Source: Apostichopus japonicus
Lineage: Eukaryota > Echinodermata > Holothuroidea > Aspidochirotida > Stichopodidae
Length of the DNA: 64,000 nt
Reading direction: 5' to 3'
Assembly (NCBI RefSeq): GCF_037975245.1
Contig: NC_092577.1
Location: forward strand, 35,456,898-35,520,897
Each line of letters starts with the position of its first letter. Position 1 is the stretch's first letter. Position numbers and translations under genes: made by a program. Under the pieces are notes generated by a model that was not told where the DNA came from, searched no databases, and saw nothing but the letters and a program-made list of their open reading frames with translations. Positions 1 through 14,200 of this stretch are shown here, piece after piece.

Positions 1-3000
1 ATGTATATGTCTATATATATATATATTTGTAGGTTTTAATAAGAGTTGAATCACCATTTAACAATCACTCTCAAAGTTAACTGTATTTTCCTTCGCTGAA
101 AGGTCTTAGCCGACAGTCAAATTAAACTCCACTGGTTTGACGGCTTTCCTATTAAATGTAGATTCCTTTTTGGTTTACAGAAAGGGAAACCTATTGAGTA
201 ACTATTACTGACCGAAAATTTGAGGGGGACAGCTATATAACGCGGAACGCAAAGTCGGTAACGGTTAGATCCGTCCAACACAGCAGCATCCAGAAATGTT
301 TCATTCAAAGACAAGGTGAATTAATCGGGTCACACATCAGGAGTTCATGCATGCCAAGTTCTTCAAACATGACACTTCACACTCATAGCTTTGATTATAA
401 ATGCTACCCAAAAAATAATACTAAATACATGACACCAAAATGTTGGAATGGATTTATAGAACTCTTTTGTCATGGAAAAGCAGTAGACAAATATTTGTAA
501 AACTTTCAACAAATATATTACTTAACAGGCCAGGATGAAGTCACTCACTCTACTCTTGCCAGATACAATAATAGCCTATTACCAAAAAAAAAAAAAAAAA
601 GTACATATGGCATTCTCTGCATTATCATTTGCTATAGCCACGAGCATTCAACCAAATTATTCAGAGAACTTTTTTCTTAGGTCTTTTTAGTTCAGGGTTG
701 GCATGATCTGAATTCATTAGGCTTACCCTCTTCCGATGTATCTCCTTCAGTTGACACATTTGTGGTCACATTATACTGCATAGTAACAAACACAGATGAT
801 AATGGACTGGTGACCTATTAGGTTAAAAAAAGCAAGTTCCAAATTAATAATACTAAACACTCTCCTCCTCAAGTGTAAGTCATCCATCCCATACTTATTA
901 TTTGCCTCCACTAGCAAGCAAACAAATTTACTTTAATAGATGCTAACAACCATGTTCAAGGAAATAAAATGAAAGTGTTGTTCATAGATTATCACATATT
1001 AATAAAAACATGGTATATTTTTACTCTACCCTTTAGAAGGGAGCAAATATAGAAATCTGATCTGATCTTTACTAAATATATATTAATATATTCTGTATTA
1101 ATAAGCCATAACAAAATATGATCATACTAATTAGAAAGCCTATAACTGTTTCTCACTCATGCTTTCAATTTTACCACTCAATCACTGGTGCTGATTTTAC
1201 CCTTTTAGCTACTGAGGAGTCCTTAATGGTTGGAAATGATACTTTTATGGAACATTATAGACACTTGAACTTAGCAATTCTTCACTGCAGACCTAGTTTG
1301 TGGCATAGAAAATTTGCTTACCAGTCAAAACGTCCCTTTACCGGGGACGTTTTGACTCACGGGGACGTTTTGACTGCGGGGACGTTTTGGTAAAAAGCGG
1401 GGACGTTTTGGTCTTAAAAAAGCGGGGACGTTTTGGTAAAGGGACGTTTTGACTGGATACCGAAAATTTAAGCAAGGTTGCAACATGGTATAAATATGTT
1501 TATCTGTAATTCAACTATTACATTTTGAGGAAAATCGAAAATGTCCTGATTGCCTTATACCTCAAACATGATCCAGCACCCCCCCCCCCCCCTTCCATCC
1601 AAAGAAAAAAGGAATGCCACGACCAAGAAGGGATTGTCAGTTTCACAGTTTAGACTAGAGGTGACATTGAATAATGTTGTGAATTTTTTAGGCATTTTAT
1701 CAACAGTTAGGCTGGCAGCTTTGCAGTAAACATCATCTAAACTTATAACTTAAATTGAGCAGTATGGCCTAGCCTAGCTCATACAGTGAAGGCTTAGCCT
1801 AACATTAGAGTAGACCTAGGAAAGATAGGCTAGGCGACTGGTCTATGCTAACCCGAAGACAGGGTTAGGTAAGCGTATCGTTAGGCCATTTCTGTACGTA
1901 TGTAACACCTGGTAGAATTCATTCAAAGCAGATGAAAAAGAAGGTCTGTCTCACTCTGAGTTTGACAGCTCCCAGGGCTAGGGCCCGAGGTTAGGCTTTA
2001 CATTTGGCTACTGAGTGTTTTACCATTTACAGGCTAGGCTATGCAAGTTTTAGTACCTGAAACATCAGGCCCACCAAAATCAACATAGCAAGGCATGACA
2101 CGATATCAGCGTGATTCTGGATAACGAATTCATGACTGAAAATTGGTGGGTTCTTGGATGTCGCTCCACGTCTCCGAACAGGCGGCATTTTTCTACCGAA
2201 AACTGTTGCAGTCAATAGCTGAAAAATTATAATGCTAACGTATGTTTAATGTAAGGTCTCTTCACACGTACACAACACACGAGAATTTCTACAACGTATG
2301 GACTGTACTGTACTTCTGCTACGCTGATCCTGGAACAAATGATGAAACTAATGATATATGTAGTACGTAAAAAACTAGAGTAAGTAAGTAAGTAGAATCA
2401 ATTGTGAAGCTCAAATTGTAAAATTTTATATGGAAGTGTACGTTACAGGTACGTCTCCAACTCAATATGACACTCTAGTTTCCTTCGCTGATTAGTTTGG
2501 TAGGTGATCTAGACATTTCTACAAATTTTGTTACACACATATCATTGGTTTTCACACACACATGTTATTTGATGCACGGAGAAACGCTGACTCTTTTTAC
2601 ACGTCACCCAGGAACAAGCTTGAGATTTGAATATTCATATGAGATGATTATTCATGAGTGGATACAGCCTGAGGAAGATGCATCCAGCTTCCAGGTAATC
2701 ATTTTTTATGACCAAAACTGATAAGCTTCGACTTTATACACGTAGAAAGGTTGCGAATGTGTAGCCTGATAAATTTCGATGCATATTAATCACTTTTCCG
2801 ACAGACTGTATGAACGTTTGGGCTATTTTTAGGGCATTTTCATAGCCTAAAGACTGCCTCATGCACAGTACTATACTGCATGCTAAACATGTGAGCTGTT
2901 GTTAGTAATTAGTGCACTAGGCTATGTCGCTACAGTTGTGCAGGTATTGATGTGCACTACAATGGTCTTCACAATGTGGTTGCTATTACTGTACAATGGA

Positions 3001-3495
3001 TTCTACATGCTACCATGCATGATAAGGAAGTTAACATGTGCAATGTTTAATGTGTATATATAAATGGGTGCATAAGTATTGGAGTATATAGGATTCTCTG
3101 CTATAGCCGGTTGACAGATAATTGCCCAATTGCAGGTAGGCCTAAGGTTGATGGTACTATAATTACCACATATCTTGGACGTACACATAAAAGCCTTGAA
3201 AATCATCTCGTAAGAGATACACGATAACAAGGACATTTTCAAATTTTGCTCATTTAATTTGGCTTCTTTCTACTGTTTACACGATTTCAAGGAATGTTTG
3301 CACATGCTGGAATGAAATACAAGGTAGCCAATATCGGCCATGATGAAAGTTTCGAAATTGTCCAAGATGTGATGTATGGCGGAAGTTTGGGAATAGGCCT
3401 ACACGTAGTGGTGGGTCTCATTTAACAATAACAGTTTAAGTACAAGTTACATTCCTTGCATCTGTAATTAGCTACGTACTTTAGTATGTTGCCAG
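1..3495. other. Upstream region of ZMYND8, no supported gene
   Basis: No exon set with consistent splice sites was found. The stretch contains a foldback repeat at 1321-1456, a C-run near 1580, and many AGGCCTA/TAGGCTAG-like words between about 1740 and 2050. The ZMYND8 promoter is probably in the last 2 kb, but I cannot place a transcription start. Confidence 0.5.
1321..1456. mobile_element. Short foldback/MITE-like element with perfect 22-bp inverted ends
   Basis: The first 22 nt (starting CCAGTCAAAACGTCCC) are the exact reverse complement of the last 22 nt (ending GGGACGTTTTGACTGG). Between them lie direct repeats of GGGGACGTTTTG with spacers such as GTAAAAAGC. No target-site duplication longer than TA is evident. 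The class is unknown. Confidence 0.6.
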
Positions 3496-3840
3496 ATACA
3501 TACTTGTGGAAGGCTTCTGTCCTAGTGGAGCTGTGATACTAAACCGCTGTCAACTTGAGGTGTCGTATCTTGAAGTATTTGAGCTGACCAATGCCAAGCT
3601 CAATGTAAGCTCTGTTTTTTGGTTTCAAATTTAATTTAAATACAGTTTTACATACTTCCTGTTTGTGAATTTGTAATCATGTAAGTTCATATGTATCAAG
3701 TTTTCCATTTTAAACAAGTTTTATAATATTTACTAAATTCAAGCATTTAAGCGTAATGCAAAACTGTACCTTGTGACTGACTAACACAAGATATGACCAA
3801 GTGAAATGATATCTTTTCTTCGTTCCTTTTGCAGCTGTGA
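3496..3840 (+). other. Possible upstream exon(s) of ZMYND8 or the 3' end of another gene
   Basis: An acceptor-like CAG at 3493-3495 and a donor AAT|GTAAGC at 3604 bound a 109-nt segment that is open in one frame. A very strong acceptor (pyrimidine tract then GCAG) ends at 3834. Joining the two in phase gives an immediate TGA at 3838-3840, and an AATAAA lies at 3856-3861. Two readings fit: an untranslated 5' exon spliced to the ZMYND8 ATG exon at 3835, or the tail of an unrelated gene. I recognise no protein family in it. Confidence 0.3.
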
Positions 3841-4032
3841 TGCAGTACCCCCCTAAATAAAAAGTTAGGTTTGGACCGTATATGTCCTAAGGTTAAACTT
3901 GACTGTTGTGATGGCATGATGTTTCTAGATCAGAAGCTGCTGAAGTTCTGAACCTTCCAAAAGACAGGTAACATTATCTTGAAATTTGATCTCTACGGTA
4001 AAGTTAAAGTTGGATGAAGAAAGCAAGGAAAA

Positions 4033-5230
4033 ATGGCTGCGAAAATTGTGGATCAGATGAAAGAGAAGATGAAACTAGCCGGACAGACGGCCCTTCTTGC
4101 TGAAATGATTCCCAAGAGAGAGGGCCCCCTTGACGTTGATCCTCAGATGCGATCTCTGTCGACTCCGATCGCTCCATCAGATATGATCCCTGGACAGCAA
4201 CAGGACGGCCTGGTGACAGCTAACCTACATTTGCCGCTTGCTTTGAGAAAGCAACGCAGGCCAAATGCAGGGTATGTGATCTTTAAGGTTTTCTGAAATT
4301 TATTTATCAAAAACATGACTGAAAATAATTTTAGTTGAAAATGGAACTAAATACTACAAAACATTGCTGAATTTCAATCCACAGGATGCTCACAGTGATT
4401 TGCAATTCGCAAAGAAAATTTTGCTGGATATTCTCTTGGAATTGATGTAACGAAAATGAAGAAGAAATTGCTGTTATTTGTGTGAAAAACATAATGTGTA
4501 GTTTGTAATTAGAAAGTGAAATTTAAGCAAGTGGTATTGCATTCAAATTTCAGAACATTTTTGGTGAGAACGAATGCTACTTTCAGGTCAACTATTAAAT
4601 TTTGTTGCCGACCGAATATTTGAGTAATAAGTCGTAATATCTTTGATCACTAGATTTAAACCCTACCACAGTTTCGTCACAAAGAAGATAAAGAAAGCGG
4701 TGACTGTCAAGCAGCTCAAAGGTAAGTAATAAAATAAAAATTGGCGGTTCTGGAATAAAAATGCATTAACTCAATTTAAATTCCATTTCTGAACTTTGTT
4801 TCCCTACAGTCATGGTTGAGTGTTTTACCTCAAAAGTTGAAACAGAAGTGATAGAGACAAAATGATTGTTTGCAGCTGCTGGGACAATAATCATAATTTG
4901 AATGTGAAGCATACTTTGGGTCTCTTTTGTCAAACTTAGAGTTATTTTGAGTGTTTGTGTAAAACAGTGTCACATTTTCTTTAAAATAAATAACAGATAA
5001 AATAAAAACAAAGGCATTTTTTTAAAAACATTTCAGATGAATTGAGACAACAACAACAGCAACAAGAGGGAAAGGCTGCTGTTCATCGCCCTTCTGCTGT
5101 TCGAAGCTTAGAGAGACGGCGAGAGCGAAGGAAACGATTGAAGATGAAGAAGAAACTGAAGAGGATGGGGTCAGAGCATGTAGAGTCCTTTCGCAAGAAA
5201 AAGACGATCCGCCCCATACTGAGAGATGGG
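4033..5230 (+). CDS. ZMYND8: ZMYND8 exons 1-3: basic N-terminal region
   Basis: Three exons (4033-4271, 4654-4721, 5037-5230) encode residues 1-167. The segment holds a run of glutamines and then a strongly basic stretch (residues about 130-155, [20 protein letters not shown]) that looks like a nuclear localisation or DNA-contact region. It precedes the PHD finger with phase 0 at the last donor (GGG|GTAGGT). From memory, vertebrate ZMYND8 has a shorter N-terminus, so this part is lineage-specific and is the least certain part of the model. Confidence 0.75.
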
Positions 5231-8200
5231 GTAGGTTAACAGATCATGGGGGGGGGGGTAATGTTGCAACCGCCTGACCAAATAATCCATGTGCATTAGG
5301 TGACTGATGAGCCCAGCGCATGTTTAATAGGTCACATGCAAAATTAGGTTCTTGTTAACGGTTTAGGTTTGTTGAAACTGGACAGTTGTCAGTTGTAAAC
5401 TTGCAGAAGACTGCCGATTGCCTGTCATGAAAACACTAAATGTTCACTTTCCAGGTGTAGGATTGTAAATTTGCATTTTCAGTATCGAGTCATGTAAAAT
5501 TCACACTTTGCCAGTTATAGTTCATTTCAATGAAGAGCTCCATGTGGGGTCACTGCCAAAGCTATGGAGGTGAGGGGGGAACCTAGGCCTAGCAAAGTGC
5601 TGGTCCTTTTTGTGTAAAAATTGAATATTTCTTCATCGATTTTTAACAGAAAACCACAAATGACAGTTACTGTTGGATATGTCATAAGGAGAGCTGCATG
5701 GTGTTGTGTAGAGCCTGCCCTCGTGTTTATCACAGAGAGTGTATCCCCGAGGTGGATATCAACGCTGCGGACAGCAAGGCCTGGTTCTGTCCAGAATGTG
5801 AAGTAATTAATCCATCTTTATTGTTAAACATAATCAGAGGATTTGGAAAGAAGAGAGAACAATAGTAATAAAAACTATTTTCGATATTATCAGTACAAAC
5901 TAGTTGCATTCGGTAATACCGCTCACCTCTCTGTACTCAAGTGATTGCCAATAATAATAATAGCTAGGGGATAATGGTTGCAGGTTTTTCTTTTTATTTT
6001 ATAGGTTGTATCTTGGCTATATCAAGATCTAGTTTTGCTAATATAAAAAACAAGAAAAAATGTAAAATCCAAAATAAGCCAGAAGTGTTCTTCTCGAATT
6101 GGTTCGAAGCTGGACCTCTGTGCATCCATGGACAGTACTGTCCATTACAATTAGAAAATCTAAGAGAAGGGGTGACATCTAGGATTTTAAATTGAGGGGG
6201 TGAAGCACTGGGGCTGTTGAAGCTGACTCCCATGTCGGGAGATGTGAGAGTCCTGCACCAGAAGAAAAAAACTAAAATTAGATGTGATCGATATGGTGCA
6301 TTCTGAGGGTTTAATCACTAGGGTGTAAATTATGTCTACATGCATTGTTGTACAACTGTTTTTAACTTTTTATGTGGAGTCGAATAGGCTAGGAGGGGGG
6401 GGCTGTACACCGCCCCCCCCCACCTGGATCCTTGCCTGCCGGGCGTCATCTCTGGACGCCGTTAGCAACATAGTTTTTCTTTCGAAATTAGACTTGACAA
6501 TTGTTGAACTTTTTGCACAAATCGACAGATAATCACCGAAGCTGAATGTGTGGATACTCAGTCAAGTACTCTTGCTTGCCTCTCGGACGATGATCTCACC
6601 AAGTTGCTTCTCTGTGCTTGGAACAGAATGAAACATTCCTGTGTGAGTCTAACACATAAAGCAGTCAGACTGAGCTATAAATCTGGAGATGAATGTTGAT
6701 TGAATATTCATATAATTTTGAGTATGTATTAAAGAAAGCTAGGACCTGATCACCCAGTCTGTACCAGTTGTCAGTACGATTGTTTTGAAGCATGAGGTAT
6801 CAGGACTGTATAAAGTGGTATTAGCAGTAGATAATTGTCCCAACTTGACCGTTATTGGTCTTGACTTGTTGGTTGGTGTCATGAATTTTATTTCATGACC
6901 CATTTTTTTTTTCCAATCCCAATTTTCACTGTTTTTTTTCCTCACACATTAAGGTTTTTGTATACTTTCTCTTTGTCCGTTATTATTCCTACGTGATAGT
7001 TTTTACTATGTAATCTGTGTACCCAAAATATGACGAAAATTGTTCATGTGGTTTCTCTTGTTTTTGTTTTGTAGTCTGGCCCATTTTTGTACCCTGTGAG
7101 TATGGACACAGCACCAAATTACCTATCCTACATCTTTAACCCCATGGATCTCACCACTTTAGAGCGGGTAAGTAAACATTGTTTCTTACCAACCCTTTGT
7201 CAAAGAACGTCACTGGTTTCAGGGGAGTTACTCTCAATAATGGGCTATGACCCCATTAGCTTAGCCAGAGGGGACAGGGGCATTGATTGTGGGGGTGTGA
7301 GGTGGGGGGGACAGGGGCATTGATTGTGGGGGTGTGAGGTGGGGGGTAGCAAAATGGGTCAAAATCATGAGCAGATAAAGACCAAATGCAATATTTAAAA
7401 GTAGCATTTCTCTTGGAAGTCCATTCCAGTCCCCCTCCCCATGGAAGGTACTGGGATTATGTCTAGCAATAAACATCTGCAGTACAATGGTTGCAAGTAG
7501 GATTTACCCCCCCCCCCCGTGGTTTGGGAGCACCTTCCCCCAACAACCTCACCCCTCTCACAAAATTTCTTGGTAAACTTTTGGGGCAATGGAGGTGAAA
7601 ATAGATAGCAAAGAAGGTTGGGCCCAAATTGTTAATCTTTTGTTTTGTAACAGAACATCCAAAACAAGATGTATGGCTCTCCAGATGCATTCCTGGCTGA
7701 CGTCAAATGGATCGCTCATAACTGTGTCATCTATAATGGTTGTAAGTGATTTCAGATGTTTGGTAGGATTGCTAGGTGACAAATAAGAGTTGTTAACATT
7801 ATATCAAGGTCACAAATATTATGCAGAGAAATTATGAAAGACTGATATTGAATGGACGTCGATGTGCTAGACTGGGATGTCCAGCCACCTCAATTGATGA
7901 TGATGTTTTGGAAAAGCAATCTGTAAAGAACTAGAAAATAATATGAAATGACTCAAATTGATGTAAGTTACTTTTTATGGTTTTGGATAAATATATCAAA
8001 ATATAATTTTATGCCTGAAATCATTGTTTATGGATTGAGTTTCAACCTGGGAAAACTGCTCTGTAAGTGAAGAATGGTTTCTAGGTTTCTGCTGGTTATG
8101 TAACCAACAGATGACTCTCAGTTATAACCATTTTGATTATGTTTGTGACAAAACAAAGAATTTTTTTTCAGGCAGGCTAGTATTTTTCTGATTTCTATCG

Positions 8201-11200
8201 AAAATTTAAAGGTCTTTGACTCTTCCATACGTTTTTATTGATGAACAAGTCTCTGAAACTTTCTTTTCCCATTTTGATTTCTTCAGCTTCCAATAAATTG
8301 ACCAAAAGTGCCCAGCTCATCTCGCAGATAGCAGAACACGAGGTATGCTAGCATAACCAGAGTATCATTTAGCCGTAACTGCGGCAAATGTTAGACCAAC
8401 TTGGCCTATTGCTATACAAAATGCAAAGCTGTATGGCAGTGTTTGTACACATGGAATGCATTATTTGATATCAGACAAGATTCAGGGCCTTAAAACTTGC
8501 TACATGAGATACGAACCCTAAGTTATGCCCACTGTGTCATTTCAAATTTAACTTCAGCAATGCATCACATTTGTAAAGGTTAAGGCATGGCGTAGCGGTT
8601 AGTGTGTAGTCCGCACAACCATTAGATTCCACGTTCAAACCCTCATCTAAATATGGAGTCTTCCATATTTCTGGTGTGCAAATTGGGAACTGGGCTTTTG
8701 GTTCAGTCCGTCGGATGGGTAAGCAGGAATGGGGGCGACAATTACAGCCTTAACTCTTAGCTCTCAGAACACTCATCGAATAGGAAGAAATGGGCTCGGT
8801 ATAAGCCGCGGTCCATCCACGATCATCACATATATAAGATTTTAATGAGCTTCTGTTGGTTTCCTCACCGTTTTAAAATACTTAACTAAAGTAAACATGG
8901 ACAAATTGATACCGACTCTTTTAGCCTAAGTTTATTTCCTACATTTGTTAGTGTTACATAAACTAATGTAAAACATAGACAAAGTGATACCTAATATTTT
9001 AGCCTAAGTTTATCTTCTACATTAGTTAGTGTTACTTAACTAACGTAAACATGTACAATTTGATACTGACTCTTTTAGCCTAAGTTTATCTCCTACATTA
9101 GTTAATGTTGTCCATTCTTAATGCATTTATCACAATGTGATAATGTCCTTTACAAGCTTTCTACATCCAAAGCATCAACTGTCCCAGCAATTCTGGTATG
9201 CATTCATGAATGGTTCAAAAGCGTTGTCCAAAATGGGCCATAGTAATTCTTTTAGCTTCTTCTATAAAAGTACTCTGTTTAATTGGCAAGAATTTCACAA
9301 CCCTTGCACACAAATATATGCAAGTTTGCCCGGAGTGAAAAGGGATTTTCGGTGGGATTGTCTTCGTAATCAGAGGCAATTTGGATTTCTTTTTTCTTTC
9401 TCTTCTCATCTTTAGATCAAAGAGATGCAATTATGTCCTGACTGTTATAGATTTTCTTGTTCCAAGAAGAAGAACTGGTTCTGTGAACCCTGTGTAAGTA
9501 CAGATAGTTGTAACATGCATCATCATCTCCTACTTTCAAATAAAAAGATATTACAACATTTATTGTAACACATAGTACCACCTCAACTCTTTTCCCACCC
9601 ACCCTCTCCGCCCCCTCCCCCCCCCCCTTATCCTCCATATCAACTCCCCGGCACTTCACTTTTCAGCTTTTGATGTTTTTGCCTCAATTCATTTTTTTTT
9701 TTTCTGTTTCTGGTTTTGCAGAGAAACTTACACACACTTGTGTGGGCTAAGTTAAAAGGATTCCCCTTCTGGCCAGCTAAGGTAAGATGTTAATTCGTAA
9801 TTTCGTCTTCCAAAATATGTTTGCATATGATTGTAAGGATTCAGTTTCTCTTTAGTAGTGATTTCAGAAAATGATTTGTATCATAGCTTCTGGTTATCAT
9901 TATAAGATTATCCTCAGAGGAACGATTATGTCAGCTCCTCTGACCAGGCGTGAGTTTTTCCGCGGATTCTCTTCTACCTCGGGGACAAAAACTATTATCT
10001 TGACACACTGTGACATACGCAAACTGGAGCTAATACAGCAATTTTTGCAAAGTTCCGTGATTTTTTTTTTACACCAGGCTCATCCCTGTCTGACTTTGAT
10101 AAAATTATTAACATAATTTGATTACATTTCAGGTACTACAAGAGCATGATAATCGACTTGATGTTCGGTTTTTCGGTCAGCACGACAGGTAAGACTACAG
10201 ATAGATGTCTCTGGGTATTAAAGGAAAAATGAAGGCAGGGATCAAAGACAATTTATCTTATTCAGTAAACTAAAACTCTCTAATAATTCAATTTTTAAGT
10301 TAACTGCTCCCAGTGTGACTGAATAAGCTCGCTTTGAAAATTGGCTCCTAAGGCCTCACCACAATGCACAGTAAGCCGCCATTGATTACGTAATACACCT
10401 GAAATTCCATAACAATGACATCAGAGATGAATAACTCTCGTAACAAAGTCATTTTCCATGTGGTAGTCTCCCTGTGGAAAATATTCAGCTGTTGTTGCTA
10501 GGGCTAGAACTTTAGAAGGCCTTGCAATTTCCTATAAGATTCCTTTTAGATCATGTCCTTTGTAAATTCATGTACCAAGAAATACATAGTTATGAAATCC
10601 CATTTTGTCTCAAAATCGTTTTATCTATCTGGCATGTATATTTTTCCATTGTTTTTCCACATATACATATCACAACATGATGAAAAGTAAAGTTTTTACT
10701 TTCGACTTCTCTTCTCTTAGAGCCTGGGTTCTAGTTCAGGATTGCTATCTCATCTCCAAACAGATGCCTTTTCCTCCCACGAACAACAAAACGTCGGGAC
10801 TCAGTCAAGCCGTCCGCGAAGTAGAAATTCACATGCAGAAGATTTGTGATCAGAATCGTAAATGTGACTACTCGCCCTTCAGAACTCCGTACGACGTGGC
10901 CAGAACGTACACCCAGAGGAATATGCAAGCAATAAGAAACGAGACCGGAACTGTGAGCAGAGGCAAGAAGAGAAAGAGGAAAGGGAAGGCGACTTATGTC
11001 CCAGTGTTAAGAGATTTGGACCCCCCGAAACCAGATGCAACCATCGACGTTGAAAATGACCACAATGAAGGGTTGGCAAAAGTAGAAGGAAAAGGAAGCT
11101 CTGAATTAGGTCAAAGAGCAGAAAACACTGGTATCCCGGGGGCAGTGGGTGGTGGAGGGGATAATGGTGCAGGGACACATACAGATGAAAAGCAATCTCC

Positions 11201-14200
11201 CAAAGATGCTTCACCTTCAACAGCTGAAAAAGATGTCAAATCAGATACGGCCAAAGCAGAGACACCGACGTCAAGATTTAATGTGTCCAGGAAGGTGTAC
11301 TCCAAGAGCGGGAAATTTTTAGCCCTAGCTTCAAATATCACAGAAGATGCGAGGTCGGTGGTTGAGTGGAGTCCAGAGAGTGTGAAAGGAGCATCGGAGA
11401 AAGAGGAAGTCAAAGATTCAGAGAAAGCTGTCTCTGTAGATGGTAAAGAGAAGGAGGAAGATGGTGGTGCATTGCTCAAGGAAGACTCGGCCGTGACAAG
11501 AGCTGTGACTGATGCAAATGATGACAGCCAATCCAGCAGCGTGTCTTCTTGTAGAGAGGACAAGAGAATGGTGAACGGAGAAACAGCAGCAGGAAGAGTT
11601 GGTGATAAAACAGATGAAGTGAACACGCCAAATATTGAGAGATCTCCCATAAATTCCACAACGGTACCTCTTGTCTTGCCAAATAAACTTCCAGATCTAG
11701 AAAAGATTGTGGTAAAAACGGAAAATTTGACGCCCAAAGAAACCACATCAGAAGGGACCCAGATGACACCACAGAAGAACGACAAATTTAACGAGAAACT
11801 CAACCAGACCATCAAATCCTGTCGCAAATTCTTGGGGTTGGAATCGGGACTGACGGAGAAAGGAATGGATTCGGATGACGACGAAAGCGTAGCCAAATCT
11901 GATTTGGATTCCGAGATGGATACCTCTCAGGATGAAGAAGACTATAGCAAGTTGGGGTCGGATGATGAGGAGGCGGGGCCTTCCAGACAGGTAACTCCAT
12001 CGTCTACGTTAGACAGTGATTCACCCAGATTAAACCTGAAACTGTCGGGCGACTTTGACTCAGATTCGGACGAAAATGGAGACTCGGATCAAGAACTGGT
12101 AATTGACGAGGACGCAGGAAAGTCCAGTGAAGCAGAGATGAGCAAGGAGGACAGAGAGAAAGGGATGCAAACGAATGCAGGTCCTTTGGAATCCCCAAAA
12201 TTGACAATTAAACTCCTGTTTGGATCAAAGGGGAAGCAGAGAGCCACAGACACTGGCAGTAGCCATCAGGAAGTAGAGGACAATGGCGATGTTGATGCAG
12301 ATAAGGAAGAGCAAGAGGAATGCAAAACCAGGGAAGAAGTTGGAGGACCGGAGGTGGATTTAGCAACCACAAGTGGTGACAGAGATGTCGAAGAGATGGA
12401 AACGGTCCATCAAGGTGTCGAAGAATCTGCTCCTAGCAACGATAATCAAGAAACGGGTAAGAAAGTGGAGAAAATGGGAGAAGTGAAAGATGAGGGGAGG
12501 GTAGTACCCAAAGCAAACAATGGTGGTGAAGATTTAAGTAGGAGTAAAATGGAGATTGAGGAAGCTGAAGGAGGGATGAAAAAGAATGTTGATATCGAAG
12601 AGAAAGGATCGGCCTCTTCATCTCAGTTAGCAATAATACCAATCAAGAAATCAGAGAGTGGTGAGACATCAACCAGGGGTTCAAATGATGGATCTGTGGA
12701 GATGGTTGAAGATGATAACACGGGAAAGACCAAAGATACAAATCAAATATCTGTAAGGGAAGAGGTCAGTGAAGGTGACAGGGTCATCAAGGAGGTCACC
12801 AAAGGAGAGGAATTATCCAAGGAGTCAGACGAGGTAGGTCTTTGTCCATCTTTCTTAATTTTAGGGTCTCTGTAGTTTCTCTGACAGGAATTTAGATTTT
12901 GATCTTCGAAAAGAAAATCAGATTGATTGGCTCTCCCCAAGCATTCCAAATTTAGCGATGAGAAATTGACAAAGGAAATTGCCAATAGGAAAGCAGAAAT
13001 TTTTTTCAGGAATGCATGGCATAAATGACATCAGAGATATTACTTGACTGTTAAAACAAGAGACATGAGCACTATAGAATTTAAATAATTTTATACCGCC
13101 AAATTTTCTGACAATTTTGCAGACGATCATTCGAGACATTCTGAAGACTCTCTGTGATAAAGTGGAGCTGCGTCAGACAGAGAAACTGGAGAGGAAGATA
13201 GCCTTCTTGGAGGAGGAGCTCTCTAAGCTGAAGAAGAAACTCATGATTCAGAAACAGGAAGGACTTGAGATGAAGGCTAATTATGGTGAATATTCATAAG
13301 TAAACTCAAATTAACAGGCATGAGCTTTTTCCGCGAATTCGCTGAATATCCATGATTTCTTTTCTACCTTGGGGACAAAAACTATTATCCTAACACACTG
13401 TAGCATACTCAAACTGGAGCCTTTACCGCAATTTTTGCAAAGTTCCATGATTTTTTTTACCCCTGAATTAATACCAATATTCTATTGGCTGACAAATGCG
13501 ACACAAAGTTTGTGCTGCTGGTTAAAAACTCACCCCATCACAATACCGTGTCCTTAAAGCAGCTTTCTCAGTTGAAAAATCGATAACTTATTTTAGATTC
13601 CTAGTCCGTAGTAAAATCCAATCACATTGAAACTCATTTATCTGGTTAGTTAACATTCAGTTTCAAGTAGTGGAGTAAAAGTAAAAAATTTCAACAAAAA
13701 TTTTTTAAATGTCAAAATTTGCTTTTACATGCCAGTGCGTTTCATACTACCATGAAAAAGGATCCAGTGGACAAACTTCGCAAGTTGTATCAAATTCATC
13801 AGGAATTTCGCTCAATTACATTCATCTTGGTGGAAAAATCTAGAAGATGTCTTAGTTTGGTTAATATGCAATCATTTTGTTAAAAAATACTCAAACGCTT
13901 GTAAAATATTTCGGAATCAAATAGGCTGCTTTAACTCGACCGAGGGATGGTTTATTGAATGTAACCTATTTGACTGGTTATATCTACTTTTACTCCAGGG
14001 AGTAGATCACCATAGCTGGTTTATGATGTCATCAAGTCAAATATGGTCTTCAAATACTTCACCTTCCTGTTCTAACCTTCTTTCCTTTTTTATCCTTAAA
14101 ATGTTTTACATTTGGCAGTTTTTGATAAACTGTCAATGTTCTCTGTAATTAAAATTTTATCAAAATACAAGTTCAAATTATAAAGAAAATTGAAAACATT

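Noticed and set aside
2497..2694. Open frame ending in a CAG|GTAATC donor-like site
   Set aside because: No upstream acceptor or downstream exon in phase could be found, and the sequence matches no family known to me.
3292..3412. Open segment that looks like an exon (GMFAHAGMKYKVANIGHDE)
   Set aside because: Its entry and exit phases do not match the neighbouring candidate exons at 2497-2694 or 3496-3604, and I recognise no family.
11111..11896. 261-codon open frame on the minus strand
   Set aside because: It lies antisense to the biased ZMYND8 giant exon, is serine/leucine-rich only because of the opposite strand's E/D/S codons, and has no domain or splice support.
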